From assembly GCF_013085545.1 (NCBI RefSeq), contig NZ_CP039543.1, forward strand, positions 62,001 through 126,000: DNA of 64,000 bases, read 5' to 3'. A model generated the notes under the pieces. It worked only from the letters and a program-made list of their open reading frames with translations, searched no databases and was not told the DNA's origin. A program made the translations under genes and the position numbers. This DNA is from Oceanidesulfovibrio marinus. GTDB lineage: Bacteria > Desulfobacterota > Desulfovibrionia > Desulfovibrionales > Desulfovibrionaceae. Below, piece by piece: positions 1 through 9,801 of the stretch. Each line of letters opens with the position of its first letter. The first letter of the stretch is position 1.

Positions 1-952
1 CCATGACGTCGTTGGACTGGTTGAGCAGGCGCATGACCACCTTTTCGCCGTAGATGGTGGGCGTGGTGGAAGTACGCACGCTGATCTCGGTGTCGCGGGT
101 GCGGTAGGTGAAGCGGCCGTCCTGGGGGATGCGCGAGACCGAGATGTCCATATTAGAGAGCAGCTTGATGCGGCTGATAAAGGGCAGGTAGAAGGCCTTG
201 GGCGGGGCCGGGGCCTCTTCCAGCTTGCCGTCCACGCGGAAGCGCAGGAGCACGTCCTTGTGCTTGGGCTGGATGTGGATGTCGCTGGCGCCGCGGTCCA
301 GGGCCTGGACGAGCACGGAGTTCACCAGCTTCACCACGGGCGCGTCCTCGGCCATGTACTGCAGCGAACTGATGGTGACGGTGGAGTCCTCCACCGTGAT
401 GCTCTGCTCCTGCTCCACCTCCACGTCGGCGATGCCTTCGAGCATGCGGCCGTACACGCCATAGAAGTGGCTGACGTACTCCTGCTCCGTGCAAATGACG
501 GGCTCGACGTCAAAGCCGGAGGTCTTCATCACGATGTCGATGGCCTCAAGGTCCGTGGGGTCCATCATGGCCAGCCAGAGCAGGGAGCCGTGGCGTTCCA
601 GCGGGACGAGCAGATGGCGGTGGGCCAGAGATTCCGGCACGACCTCGGCCATATCCGTGGAAGGCGGGAAGCGCTCCTTGTCGTAACGGCCCACGCGGAG
701 CTGCCTGGCCAGCAGGCGGACGATGTGGCTCTCGTCCACCACGTTCTTCTGGATGAGGTACTGGCCGAGCTTGATGCCGAGGACCTTCTGGCCTTCCAGC
801 GACTTCTGGAGCTGCTCTGTGGTGAGCAGGCCTTCCTCCATGAGCATTTCGCCCAGGCGTTTGCGGCCCGGCGGAGGGGCGGCGGGGCGCGTCGAGCGAG
901 GCTCTGCCGGTGAGTCCTGGCTCAGGAGGGGGTTGGCAGGATCGGTCTGCAT
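1..952 (-). CDS. Type II secretion / type IV pilus assembly ATPase (GspE/PilB family), N-terminal part
   Basis: The gene runs off the left edge of the window, so only the first 317 codons are present. The start is the ATG at 952 (MQTDPANPLL). A proline-rich leader of about 30 residues is followed by the GSPII_E N-terminal domain (GRKRLGEMLMEEGLL, then QLQKSLEGQKVLGIKLGQYL). Further on comes the start of the ATPase core, with the family hallmark VVKLVNSVLVQAL followed by RGASDIHIQP. The last residues seen (RIPQDGRF, then TPTIYGEKVVMRLL) lie just before the expected Walker A loop, which is outside the window. The family powers pilus assembly or pseudopilus-driven secretion as a cytoplasmic hexamer. 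GspE and PilB cannot be separated from this part. No clear Shine-Dalgarno is seen before the ATG. Confidence 0.9.
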   Translation of the reverse strand, partial: MQTDPANPLLSQDSPAEPRSTRPAAPPPGRKRLGEMLMEEGLLTTEQLQKSLEGQKVLGIKLGQYLIQKNVVDESHIVRLLARQLRVGRYDKERFPPSTDMAEVVPESLAHRHLLVPLERHGSLLWLAMMDPTDLEAIDIVMKTSGFDVEPVICTEQEYVSHFYGVYGRMLEGIADVEVEQEQSITVEDSTVTISSLQYMAEDAPVVKLVNSVLVQALDRGASDIHIQPKHKDVLLRFRVDGKLEEAPAPPKAFYLPFISRIKLLSNMDISVSRIPQDGRFTYRTRDTEISVRTSTTPTIYGEKVVMRLLNQSNDVM

Positions 953-1196
953 GAAGGGATCATAGCATAGGCGAGCCCCAAGAAAAAGGGGATACGCACA
1001 CGAAAATATTCAAAGTTTTGCAAGATGGGAGGGCTGGAGACGGGCGCGGTGCATGCCGGATGCACGAAGCTGCGCGAGTGCGCAATGGGAAACGGGAGAG
1101 CCACGTAGCGGCAACGATGCAATAGAAACAGGCATGGGCGCGCCCGGGGAAAACGAGCGTGCCCATGCAGAAAAAATGGAATGGGAGCGGCGGGGG

Positions 1197-1580
1197 TCAG
1201 CTGCCGGCGTACCGCTGGATGCGGGCGGCAAGCTGTTGCCCCAGGGCCGGGTTGCCGACGCGTTGGACCGCAAGGGCGCTGAGGGCCTCGCGCAGGTCCG
1301 TAATCTCGCGGGTTTCCTCGCCGCGGAGAGTCAGCAGGATGCGGCCGTTGTCGAGGAAATCGACGGTGCCTGCCTCCACCCAGCCCCAGATGGGATGGTC
1401 GTAATTCACCTGCACCAGGGTGCCGTGGGTGTGGGCGTGGGTGGTGATGGAGAAATCGTCAAGGCAGGCGGCGCGCGCCGGGCTGGCGTTTACGCCGGCA
1501 GTGATGGCGAAGAAGGCCAGAGCCAGGCAGAACACGCAGCCAAGGGTGAAACGCCGGGTGCAAAGAGCAGTCGATCTCAT
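1197..1580 (-). CDS. Hypothetical exported protein (127 aa)
   Basis: A GAGGAGA ribosome-binding site precedes the ATG at 1580. The product starts with an Arg-containing n-region and a hydrophobic stretch (LGCVFCLALAFFAITAGV), then SPARA, a plausible signal peptidase I site near residue 38. The mature part is about 90 residues, with a WGWVEAGTVDFLDNGRILLTL segment that looks like small beta strands, followed by a helical C-terminus rich in Ala, Arg and Gln. No family is recognised. A 193-residue frame on the other strand overlaps it, but only this frame has both a signal peptide and a good ribosome-binding site. Probably periplasmic; function unknown. Confidence 0.65.
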   Translation of the reverse strand: MRSTALCTRRFTLGCVFCLALAFFAITAGVNASPARAACLDDFSITTHAHTHGTLVQVNYDHPIWGWVEAGTVDFLDNGRILLTLRGEETREITDLREALSALAVQRVGNPALGQQLAARIQRYAGS

Positions 1581-1972
1581 ATGGTACGTCTCCTCAAGCC
1601 GGATGCGGGCGATTCCGGCATCTTCTCAAACTAGACTGTTTGCGCTCATAGGCAACCCGTATGCACCTGAAGATTTGTTCATGTGCTGGCAATACGCTGA
1701 TAATGCAGGAATAAAGAGTGACAGGAATGGATACAGGAGCTTGTAGCCGGCTCGTAGCTACTGGCCGGGCACAGCTTCGTTCTGGACAAGGAATGCGGTG
1801 ATCGCATACAGAAAATAAAATTACACCGAGTGCAATCCGGGTGCTTATGCAAGAAAACTTGTGTCAGGCAACGGTGGTGCTTTCCGGCGTAATTGATGTA
1901 TGATTATGCCATAGATGCATGTGACATCCGGTCGCGTGCCTGCGTTGCCACAGTGCTCAAGGAGCGATCACG
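1581..1972. other. Intergenic region between divergent genes
   Basis: This 392-base stretch separates the leftward exported-protein gene from the rightward hybrid kinase gene and must hold both promoters. The part from about 1780 to 1920 is richer in A and T than its surroundings. I see no convincing paired -35/-10 boxes, RNA gene or repeat. An AAGGAG ribosome-binding site lies just before the kinase ATG at 1973. Confidence 0.5.
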
Positions 1973-4699
1973 ATGGTTCCAGGCAAACGAACGACTTCTC
2001 TTCGTGTAGCTCTCTGCGCGTTGCTGTTCCTGCTTCTGCAGATTGCAGCTCATGCGGTACCGCCATGTTGTGCAGCCGCTCCCGCCAGAAATGTCCTGCT
2101 TATCAGCTCGTACCATCCAGGATTTCCGACGTTTTTCAGGCAAGTTGAAGGGCTCAACTCCGTATTGAAACCGGCTGGTGTGAAACTTGATGTCGAGTTC
2201 ATGGACAGCAAGCGATTCAACATACCAGAGAATCTGACGCTGTTTTATGAGCTCTTGAAGTTCAAGCTGGGCAAGCTGCCGCCATATGACGTCATTGTCA
2301 CATCAGACGACAATGCGCTGTCTTTTGCGCTGAAGCATCGAGACACGCTCTTTCCTGACACTCCGATCGTATTTTGCGGCGTCAACAACGAGTCGCTGGC
2401 GCACTCCATGGTCACGGACCCGATGGTCACGGGGGTCATCGAGTCTGTTTCCATGCAGGAAACAATCGACTTGATATGGAAGCTGCGTCCGGACGCCAAG
2501 ACGATGTATGCGATCGTCGATGAAACGCCCAGCGGGCAGGGCGATCTCGCTACATATCGCAGCTTGCAGTCACACTATCCGGGCAGGAATCTTGCCGTGC
2601 TCAACCTGACCGACATGACCTGGGACGAGCTGGGGCAGGAGCTGGAGTCCATCCCCGAGTCGAGCGGCTTGCTGCTTCTCTCCGCGTACCGGGACAAGAA
2701 CGGCGCTTCCAAGACGTTCGAGGAAGGGCTGGCGTGGATACTGGATCACGCCAAGGCGCCCCTGTTCCATCTTTGGTCGCACGGATTGGGCCAGGGCATC
2801 ATCGGCGGCAAGATCATCTCGCAGTTCGAGCAGGGCAGGATCGCCGGCCACATGGCGTTGCGGCTTATCAACGGCGAGCCGCCGCGCTCCATACCCATCA
2901 TCGAAGGGGACCAGGCGAACCGGTTCGCTTTCGATCAGCTCGTACTGAACAAGTACCATATCAGCGATGCCTTGGTGCCGCCAGACAGCCAGATACTGAA
3001 CAAGCCACCGGGCATCTGGAGCACGCATAGGATCGAAGTGGTCGCAGCGTTGATTGTGTTCATGCTGCTCGCTGTTTTCTTTGTCATACTTTCACTGTAT
3101 GCCAATAAGCTGAGAAAAACCAAAGTCATGCTGTCTGAAGCACATAAGAGGCTGTCATTCCATGTAACGAACTCTCCATTGGCTCTTATTGAATGGGAAG
3201 ATGGCAGGCACATCAAGAAATGGTCCAAGCAGGCGGAAGAGATGTTCGGTTGGACTGAAGAGGAAGTGATTGGCAAGAATTGGAATGATTTTGAGTTTAT
3301 TTATGAAGATGATATTGAAGATGTAACCAATGAGCTTCTCAATCTTTTCGAAGGGAGATCGACATTCAATACAGTTGAAAATAGAAACTATAGGAAAGAT
3401 AAATCAATTATATATTGCCAGTGGTACAACTCGTCACTCATGGATGAAGATGGGGCGATGATTTCGTTGCTGTCACAGGTTGCTGACGTGACAAAGCTGA
3501 AAACATATGAAGCGAACCTGTTGCAGGCCAAAGAGCAGGCCGAGGCGTCCAACCGGGCAAAGTCCGAATTTCTGGCAAACATGAGCCACGAGATACGCAC
3601 ACCGATGAACGGCGTTGTGGGCATGCTTCAGCTCCTTCGGAGTTCTAAATTGAATCCGGAGCAAAGCAACTCCGTCGATATGGCTCTCCAGGCATCAGAG
3701 CGATTGACGCTGCTGCTCTCAGACATCCTGGATATATCCGTAATAGAAGCAGGGTACCTGAAGGTCAATAAATCGCCGTTGGATATCTCTGGGGTGCTGA
3801 AGCAGACTGTCGAGCTGTTCAAGCCGGCATTCAGTCAGAAAGGTATAGTTTTCAGCGCTTCCATTGACCCGGATGTACGGACCAGGGTTCTGGGCGATGC
3901 GACAAGAGTACAGCAGGTGCTGGCCAACTTCATAGGCAACGCATTCAAGTTTACGGCTTCAGGGAGCGTTGCCGTGTCCATATCTTCCCAGCCGGTACAC
4001 CCGCCAGGCCACGTGCGTCTGCTGTTCACAGTGGCGGATACCGGCATCGGCATTTCGGACAACTCTCTTGAGATACTATTCAACCCGTTTACGCAAGGCA
4101 GCCAGGGTCACCAGCGCAACCATGAAGGCGCCGGTCTCGGGCTTTCGATCTGCAAGCGGCTGGTCGAGCTTATGGGCGGCTCCATCTGCGTGGACAGCGA
4201 GCTCGGTGTGGGCACGACCATCTATTGCACCATCCCCTTTGAGCTGGACCAGAGGACAGGGGCCGTCAGGGATGATCGTTTGGCGGAAGAGGAGCCCGGC
4301 CCGGAAAAGATCAAGGTGCTCGTCGCCGAGGACGACGCCATCAGCCGCACCGCTGCCCGCAAGCAACTGGAGCATATGGGCTACGAGGTGTGTGTGGTGG
4401 AAAACGGCCAACGACTGCTGGAAGTCCTGCGGGAGGAGATCCCGGACGTTATTTTGATGGATGTGCGGATGCCGCTGATGGACGGACTGGAAGCAACGCG
4501 GGCCATCCGGCGCGGGGAGGCCGGAGCCGACAAGGCCGGCATCCCGATTATCGCCATGACGGCGTATGCGATGAACGGCGACAGAGACTTGATCCTTGCC
4601 GCAGGCATGGATGAGTACATCTCCAAGCCGGTGGATCTCTCGGTACTGAAGGCTGTTCTCGAGAGCGTGCTCAAACAGAGCAAAGCCGACCATGGCTGA
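1973..4699 (+). CDS. Hybrid sensor histidine kinase with periplasmic ABC-type substrate-binding sensor
   Basis: The protein has 908 residues, and AAGGAG precedes the ATG. Order: signal sequence (about 10-30); an ABC_sub_bind-like sensor (about 38-335, opening [16 protein letters not shown]); one membrane helix (about 354-377, [18 protein letters not shown]); a PAS domain (about 396-510, with [12 protein letters not shown] and [12 protein letters not shown]); HisKA with phospho-acceptor His539 in [11 protein letters not shown]; an HATPase domain (DTGIGIS, then [18 protein letters not shown]); and a C-terminal receiver with acidic residues VAEDD near 784 and phospho-acceptor Asp830 in LMDVRMP. 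It probably binds a small ligand in the periplasm and relays phosphate from His539 to Asp830. There is no HPt domain or output regulator next door, so the downstream partner is unknown. The middle of the gene (PAS region) is more AT-rich than its ends. Confidence 0.93.
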   Translation: MVPGKRTTSLRVALCALLFLLLQIAAHAVPPCCAAAPARNVLLISSYHPGFPTFFRQVEGLNSVLKPAGVKLDVEFMDSKRFNIPENLTLFYELLKFKLGKLPPYDVIVTSDDNALSFALKHRDTLFPDTPIVFCGVNNESLAHSMVTDPMVTGVIESVSMQETIDLIWKLRPDAKTMYAIVDETPSGQGDLATYRSLQSHYPGRNLAVLNLTDMTWDELGQELESIPESSGLLLLSAYRDKNGASKTFEEGLAWILDHAKAPLFHLWSHGLGQGIIGGKIISQFEQGRIAGHMALRLINGEPPRSIPIIEGDQANRFAFDQLVLNKYHISDALVPPDSQILNKPPGIWSTHRIEVVAALIVFMLLAVFFVILSLYANKLRKTKVMLSEAHKRLSFHVTNSPLALIEWEDGRHIKKWSKQAEEMFGWTEEEVIGKNWNDFEFIYEDDIEDVTNELLNLFEGRSTFNTVENRNYRKDKSIIYCQWYNSSLMDEDGAMISLLSQVADVTKLKTYEANLLQAKEQAEASNRAKSEFLANMSHEIRTPMNGVVGMLQLLRSSKLNPEQSNSVDMALQASERLTLLLSDILDISVIEAGYLKVNKSPLDISGVLKQTVELFKPAFSQKGIVFSASIDPDVRTRVLGDATRVQQVLANFIGNAFKFTASGSVAVSISSQPVHPPGHVRLLFTVADTGIGISDNSLEILFNPFTQGSQGHQRNHEGAGLGLSICKRLVELMGGSICVDSELGVGTTIYCTIPFELDQRTGAVRDDRLAEEEPGPEKIKVLVAEDDAISRTAARKQLEHMGYEVCVVENGQRLLEVLREEIPDVILMDVRMPLMDGLEATRAIRRGEAGADKAGIPIIAMTAYAMNGDRDLILAAGMDEYISKPVDLSVLKAVLESVLKQSKADHG

Positions 4700-5241
4700 T
4701 TCGTCTGTTGTCATTGCCGCGCATTCTCTGTGGATGAAGATTTTTTTCAGGCACGCCCAGGCCGTAGAAGCGTAGATATCATACGGTGATATAAAATGAT
4801 TTCTTGTTCTCGCACCAGGGTGTGTGCACAACATCGGGCTTTTGCTAGAATTAGTTTAGAAAAAATCTTGACAAAAATTAACAATCATGGTTTGTAATCC
4901 CCAAAGCCTGGGGCACGCGTGACGGCGGACAGAGGAAGAGAATAAACGTACAGAGCTCCTGCTCCCCAATATCTCCACTCGCCATCGCACGGTGTACTCG
5001 GGTTTTTTCACGCCGTCCTTTCGCGCCGCTCCATCCTTTCCGTTTTACCGCTTCCCTTCCGTCCCCATCAGCTATCGAGCCCGTTCCCATAAGAACGCCG
5101 CTGGCATCGCGTTTGTCGATTCGTCCTGGTTTCGGCCGCCGCCCCTTCCGTCCGGGTGAGCCGCTGTGCTATCCTGGGATGTACGCTTGATCAGGAGCCT
5201 TGCGAGACGAACGATCGTGAAACCACGTGGAGGATAGATCC
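4700..5241. other. Gene-free stretch
   Basis: These 542 bases carry no frame with a convincing start and codon pattern; the short frames here look accidental. The first 170 bases are AT-rich. A possible promoter lies at 4869-4898 (listed separately), followed at once by a CCCC-AAAGCCT-GGGG mini-hairpin near 4900-4914. From about 4920 the sequence is GC-rich and pyrimidine-rich. An unrecognised small RNA running rightward is conceivable, but nothing here proves it. Confidence 0.4.
4869..4898 (+). promoter_or_regulatory. Candidate sigma-70 promoter
   Basis: A perfect TTGACA box at 4869-4874 is followed after 17-18 bases by TTTGTAA (4892-4898), a weak -10 element. It points toward the YbhB-like gene at 5242 but lies about 340 bases upstream, so a long leader or a separate small transcript would be implied. 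Based on box matching only. Confidence 0.3.
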
Positions 5242-5700
5242 ATGGCGTTTGAGCTGACGAGCCCGGCGTTCGAGAACGGAAAGCCCATCCCCATTCGACA
5301 TACGTGCGACGGCGAGGATATTTCGCCCGCTCTGGAGTGGTCCGGCGTGCCGGACAAAGCCACGAGCCTGGTGCTGATCTGCGACGATCCGGACGCGCCG
5401 GGCGGCACGTTCGACCACTGGATCGTCTACAACCTGCCGCCGGACATCGACGGCCTGGGCGAAGGCATCGCCCTTGGCACGGCTCTGGAGGGCGGCGGCA
5501 ACCAGGGCCGCAACGACTTCCGCAAGGTGGGATACGGCGGACCGTGCCCCCCTTCGGGCACACACCGCTATTACTTCACGCTCTACGCCGTGGACGGCAC
5601 GCTGGATTATGCCGAACCGCCCGGCAAACAGGCCGTTCTCGACGACATCGAGGACTCGGTGCTGGGCAAGGCGCAGCTCATGGGCACATACTCGCGCTGA
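5242..5700 (+). CDS. YbhB/YbcL family (PEBP-like, Raf kinase inhibitor-like) protein
   Basis: The product has 152 residues, the usual size for the bacterial family. It shows the family signatures DPDAPGGTFDHWIVYNLP (about 54-71) and VGYGGPCPPSGTHRYYFTLY (about 101-120). These form the conserved anion-binding pocket of phosphatidylethanolamine-binding-like proteins. The frame opens earlier at a GTG (5227), but a GGAGGATAG ribosome-binding site sits just before the ATG at 5242 and decides for that start. There is no signal peptide, so it should be cytoplasmic. The cellular role of bacterial members is not settled. It stands alone, with the convergent cbiK gene downstream. Confidence 0.92.
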   Translation: MAFELTSPAFENGKPIPIRHTCDGEDISPALEWSGVPDKATSLVLICDDPDAPGGTFDHWIVYNLPPDIDGLGEGIALGTALEGGGNQGRNDFRKVGYGGPCPPSGTHRYYFTLYAVDGTLDYAEPPGKQAVLDDIEDSVLGKAQLMGTYSR

Positions 5701-5723
5701 GTGCGAGCACGAAAGAGTTGTTC

Positions 5724-5809
5724 GAGGGACGCTGTCCCTCGGTCACCCTGCCAGGGAGCATTGCTCCCTGGACCCAGATCAGGGGTCCAGGGGAACCGTG
5801 TTCCCCTGG
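5724..5809. repeat. Three tandem hairpins, REP-like element
   Basis: Three consecutive perfect inverted repeats lie in 86 bases. GAGGGAC/GTCCCTC occupies 5724-5730 and 5734-5740. CCAGGGAGC/GCTCCCTGG occupies 5751-5759 and 5763-5771. CCAGGGGAA/TTCCCCTGG occupies 5787-5795 and 5801-5809. The element fills the space between the convergent YbhB-like and cbiK genes and runs into the cbiK 3' end. No long T-run follows, so it looks like a REP/BIME-type repeat rather than a simple terminator. Confidence 0.75.
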
Positions 5810-6618
5810 CCGCCGGAGGCTTGATCCGAATCCAGCTCGGACACAGCCGTGGTCAGGTGGCTGATCCAGATATCGGAGAGATCTTCGTTTTCCACGGCGC
5901 CGCGCATGACGGGTTTGCAGGCAAAGCCGGCGGCTTCGATGCGCGATTTCCAGGAGTTCGGGCCGTCGCCGGCCATGTCGCGTTGCACGTGGGCTCCCAC
6001 CACGGCCAGCAGGGGAATGAGCCAGACCGTGTTGACCGTGTCGCGGCGCAGGGCGTCCAGCAGGGGCTCCAGGGAATCGATGCCCTCCAGGGTGCCGAGC
6101 TTCACCAGGGGGTCCTGTTCGGCCAGTCTGGCGGCCAGGCTGTCGTACACGGCGTCTCCCTGGTGCCAGGTGCCGTGGCCCATGAGCAGCACGGCCTCGT
6201 GCGGGGAGCGTTCCGGCGGCAGGTTGCGGAGAATCGCCGCGGCGGCGGCCTCCACGTCGTCCGGCCCGGCGAGCAGGGGGGCGCCCAGGGTGGTCCGGGC
6301 GATGGGACCGTTTTCCTCGGCGTCGCGTACGGCGCGTTTCAGGTCCTCGAACTCCTTGCCCGGGATCACGTGCAGCGACTGCACGGCCACGGTCTCGAAG
6401 CGTTCGAAGCCCACGCGCGCCAGGGCTTTGCTCACGGAGTCGGTCTTTTTTCCTTCACCTGCCAGCCGCTCGCGGATGCGGCCCGAGGTGAACGCCCAGC
6501 GGACAGTGCGGCCGGGGAACGCCTCGCGCACCTTGGCCTCGAACCGCGCAAGAATGCGGTGGGCCTGGGGTTCGCTGGAGCCGAAGGCGGCCAGAAGGAT
6601 TGCCGATCGCGTCATCAT
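5779..6618 (-). CDS. cbiK: Sirohydrochlorin cobaltochelatase, anaerobic type (CbiK)
   Basis: The product has 279 residues when read from the double ATG at 6618/6615 (MMTRSAILLAAFGSSEP). CbiK inserts cobalt (or iron) into sirohydrochlorin on the anaerobic route to cobalamin and siroheme-type tetrapyrroles. Family marks are the opening AILLAAFGSSEPQAHRILARFE, VAVQSLHVIPGKEFEDL with a metal-binding His, VLLMGHGT, and IPLLAVVGAHVQRDMAGD with the second conserved His. The frame extends 29 codons upstream without a signal sequence, and that part does not look like CbiK. The short form would be the cytoplasmic type, unlike the exported CbiK known from some Desulfovibrio. The last dozen residues (SGGQGNTVPLDP) are encoded by a hairpin repeat and are probably not native. 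Confidence 0.92.
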   Translation of the reverse strand: MMTRSAILLAAFGSSEPQAHRILARFEAKVREAFPGRTVRWAFTSGRIRERLAGEGKKTDSVSKALARVGFERFETVAVQSLHVIPGKEFEDLKRAVRDAEENGPIARTTLGAPLLAGPDDVEAAAAAILRNLPPERSPHEAVLLMGHGTWHQGDAVYDSLAARLAEQDPLVKLGTLEGIDSLEPLLDALRRDTVNTVWLIPLLAVVGAHVQRDMAGDGPNSWKSRIEAAGFACKPVMRGAVENEDLSDIWISHLTTAVSELDSDQASGGQGNTVPLDP

Positions 6619-6795
6619 CGCGGAATGGTAGGCCAAAGTCGCAACGCGGGCAACACGAATGCGTCCATTTGCGAGCCGGCGCAGGCTGTTCTTGTATTCA
6701 ATCACGGAACGACGTACTGAGGTATATGCAGGGAATTCCCTGCTATCTACCCGAGCCGCGAATCTGGCTGTATTAACATAAATTTGAGGTTCACC

Positions 6796-9750
6796 ATGGG
6801 ATCAAACGATCCAGGCAGCAGCGAGGACATTCAGCAGGATGGCCAGCAGGCCGGGAAAGAGAGCAAGACCGGCTCCTCGTTCTATATTGTCGGCATAGGC
6901 GCATCGGCGGGCGGGCTTGAGGCTCTGGAGAGCTTCTTCGACAACATGCCCCTGAGCACGGACTATGCGTTCGTGGTCGTGCAGCACCTTTCGCCGGACT
7001 ATAAAAGCCTCATGCCGGAGCTGTTGCACCGGCATACGGAGTTCAAAATCCTGCAGGCCGAGGACGGCATGCAGGTGAAGCCCGGGCATATCTATCTGAA
7101 TATGCCCAAGAAAAACCTCATCATCTTCAATGGAACGCTCTTCTTTGCTCCTCAGGAAGAGGGACTGAACCTGCCCATTGATATCTTCTTGCGATCGTTG
7201 GCCGAGGACCAAGGCGAGAAGGCCGTGGGCGTCATTCTCTCCGGCACGGGTACGGACGGAACCCGCGGCATCCGGGCCATCAAGGAAGCCGGCGGCATGG
7301 TCATGGTCCAGGACGAGGAGAGCGCGCAGTTCGACGGCATGCCGCGGTCCGCAGTGGGCACCGGCATTGTGGACTATGTGCTTTCTCCGGAGCGCATGCC
7401 CCTGGAGCTGCAGAACTACACCCACGGGCGCTACACTCTGGCGTTTCGCGACAAGCAGCAGGTCCTGGACTCCGACGACGCCGTGGCCAAGATCCTGGGC
7501 ATGATCCGGACAACGACGAGCATCGACTTCTCTTTCTACAAGCCAAACACCATCCTCCGCCGCATCGAGCGCCGCATGGGCATCAACCAGATCGAGACGG
7601 CCGAGGAGTATATCCGGTTCCTGGAGGAATCGCCCAACGAGGTGCAGACCTTGTTCCGGGAGATTCTCATCGGCGTGACCAAATTCTTCCGCGAGCCAGA
7701 CGCGTTCGAAGTGCTCAAGCAGAAGATCCTGCCGGTGATTTTTCAGGACAGGAAGCGGGGCGATCCGGTCCGCGTGTGGGCGGCCGGCTGCTCCACAGGG
7801 GAGGAGGCGTACAGTCTGGCCATCATCCTGGAAGAGTACTGCGAAGAAAATGGCGTGCACTGCGATATCAAGATATTCGCGACGGATATCGACAAGAATG
7901 CGTTGGACTTCGCTTCCTACGGCATCTATCCGGAATCCATTGTCGCCGACATATCCATGGAGCGCCTTGCCAGGTACTTTCACAAAAAGGGCGAGAGCTA
8001 TCAGGTAAAACCGCAGATCCGCGAGAAGGTTATCTTCGCCTTTCACAATATTCTGAAAGATCCGCCGTTTGCGCGCACTGACCTCATAAGCTGCCGCAAC
8101 CTTCTGATCTATCTGCAGACGCCGATGCAGAAGCGGGTGCTCAGCAACTTCAAGTTCTCGCTCAAGTCGCACGGCTTTCTGTTCCTCGGCTCCAGCGAGA
8201 CCGTGGGCGATGCGTCCAGCGCCTTCAGCTCTGTGGACGTGAAGTGGCGGCTGCTGCAATACCAGGGCAGCCGGGAGCGCCTGGACACTGTGGAGACGAT
8301 AGCCACAGCGAGCGATGCCCTGCGGCGGATGGAGCTGCAGCGCCCATCCCTCGGCATGCCGGAGCCCAGGGCGAGCAAGCTCGGGGAGTCCGTGCTCGAG
8401 GATGTCATCTCGGCCTGCATGCCGCCGGCAGCTCTGGTGGACGAGGAGCGGAGCGTCCTGCACATCTTCGGCGACGTCAGCCACGTGCTGCACCTGCCCC
8501 GGGGACGGATGAACACGGACATCACCCAGATGGCCGTGAAGGATCTGTCCATCCCTCTGGCCACCGGGCTCCAGCGCGCCATGAAGAACTTCGCGAAGGT
8601 GGAGTACCGGAACGTCGTCATCCGCGACAAGGACGGGAAGGAGGAGAGCAGCCTGGACCTGTCCATCCGCCCGGTGGGAGAGGGTGGCGAGCATCCGCGG
8701 TTCATCGTGATATTCAGGACGCGCGGACCGGAAGAGGCCGTGGATGACGGCGAGGTCGTGGACTACAACGTGCAGGAGCATGTGCAGAAACGCATCGAGG
8801 ACCTGGAGCAGGAGCTGCAGACGACGAAAGAGAACCTGCAGGCCACGGTGGAGGAGGTGGAAACCTCCAACGAAGAGCTGCAGGCGACCAACGAGGAGCT
8901 CCTGGCCGCCAATGAGGAGCTGCAGTCCACCAACGAGGAGCTGCAATCGGTCAACGAGGAGCTTCTTACCGTCAACGCCGAGTATCAGAAGAAAATTGGG
9001 GAGCTCACGGAGCTCAACGACGACATGGACAACCTCATGGCGTCCACGGACATCGGCACGCTGTTTATCGACGTGGATCTGTGCGTGCGCAAGTTCACCC
9101 AGCCCTCGGCCAAGGTGTTCCACCTCATCAAGTCCGATCTGGGCCGGCCCATAGCCCACATCTCCAACGAGTTCGCCAACTACGATTCGTTCCAGAAGGA
9201 TGTGGAGGAAGTGCTGCGCAGATCCAAGGCCAAGGAGGTGGAAGCGACGGTCAGGGACGGTCTGTGGTATCTGGTGCGAATTCTGCCTTACCGCACCGGC
9301 GGCAAGGTGGTCACTGGCGTCGTCGTCACCCTGATCGACATCACGGAGCAGCACGAGGCCAAAGGGCAGATTATCAACCACAATGAAGAGCTGACCAAGC
9401 TCTTGGAGACATCGCCGGCCGCGACCATCATGGTGACTGCGGAAGGCGACATCCGCTTCGTGAACAGCGAAGCCGAGCAGATGATCGGCCTGGAACACTC
9501 GGAGCTGACCGGCATGAGCTTCTTCGACGCCGGGCTCAGGATGACGGACGTCGAAGGAAAGCCTCTGCCGGACGAGGAGAACCCCTTCGCCATCATCCGC
9601 AAGAACGGGCAGCCCCTCTTGCAGGACACCGTGGCCCTGCATCCGGACGGATCAATCGTGGAGGTCGATGTCTCGGGCAAGCCCATTCTGGGGCCCAAGG
9701 GCGAATTCGACGGCGCCGTGTTCAAGTTCGAGAGGCTGACGCACAAATAA
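6796..9750 (+). CDS. CheB-CheR fusion with coiled coil and PAS domains
   Basis: The product has 984 residues; the ATG at 6796 has GAGG 7 bases upstream, while a TTG at 6784 is an unlikely alternative. Order: CheB methylesterase (about 28-215) with the catalytic triad Ser37 (GIGASAGG), His64 (VVVQHL) and Asp154 (GTGTDGTRG); CheR methyltransferase (about 235-480) with the SAM loop [14 protein letters not shown] and the motif [11 protein letters not shown]; a spacer; a heptad coiled coil (about 659-736, repeats of [12 protein letters not shown]); and two PAS domains (about 740-855 and 870-980). There is no kinase domain, so this is the CheB/R-PAS form without HisKA. No chemoreceptor or CheA gene is near. 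Such proteins are thought to act in sensory adaptation-like or PAS-linked pathways. The facing hybrid kinase downstream is a possible partner. Confidence 0.93.
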   Translation: MGSNDPGSSEDIQQDGQQAGKESKTGSSFYIVGIGASAGGLEALESFFDNMPLSTDYAFVVVQHLSPDYKSLMPELLHRHTEFKILQAEDGMQVKPGHIYLNMPKKNLIIFNGTLFFAPQEEGLNLPIDIFLRSLAEDQGEKAVGVILSGTGTDGTRGIRAIKEAGGMVMVQDEESAQFDGMPRSAVGTGIVDYVLSPERMPLELQNYTHGRYTLAFRDKQQVLDSDDAVAKILGMIRTTTSIDFSFYKPNTILRRIERRMGINQIETAEEYIRFLEESPNEVQTLFREILIGVTKFFREPDAFEVLKQKILPVIFQDRKRGDPVRVWAAGCSTGEEAYSLAIILEEYCEENGVHCDIKIFATDIDKNALDFASYGIYPESIVADISMERLARYFHKKGESYQVKPQIREKVIFAFHNILKDPPFARTDLISCRNLLIYLQTPMQKRVLSNFKFSLKSHGFLFLGSSETVGDASSAFSSVDVKWRLLQYQGSRERLDTVETIATASDALRRMELQRPSLGMPEPRASKLGESVLEDVISACMPPAALVDEERSVLHIFGDVSHVLHLPRGRMNTDITQMAVKDLSIPLATGLQRAMKNFAKVEYRNVVIRDKDGKEESSLDLSIRPVGEGGEHPRFIVIFRTRGPEEAVDDGEVVDYNVQEHVQKRIEDLEQELQTTKENLQATVEEVETSNEELQATNEELLAANEELQSTNEELQSVNEELLTVNAEYQKKIGELTELNDDMDNLMASTDIGTLFIDVDLCVRKFTQPSAKVFHLIKSDLGRPIAHISNEFANYDSFQKDVEEVLRRSKAKEVEATVRDGLWYLVRILPYRTGGKVVTGVVVTLIDITEQHEAKGQIINHNEELTKLLETSPAATIMVTAEGDIRFVNSEAEQMIGLEHSELTGMSFFDAGLRMTDVEGKPLPDEENPFAIIRKNGQPLLQDTVALHPDGSIVEVDVSGKPILGPKGEFDGAVFKFERLTHK

Positions 9751-9801
9751 TTCGCCGTATCGGGATCTCCACATGCATGGCGGATAGGCCGCCGGAACAG
9801 A

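Noticed and set aside
1053-1634. A 193-residue rightward frame opposite the exported protein gene
   Set aside because: It has no signal or domain; the opposite frame has a signal peptide and GAGGAGA site.
6802-9642. A 946-codon open frame antisense to the CheB-CheR-PAS gene
   Set aside because: It is a shadow frame in high-GC DNA. The plus strand has intact catalytic motifs throughout.
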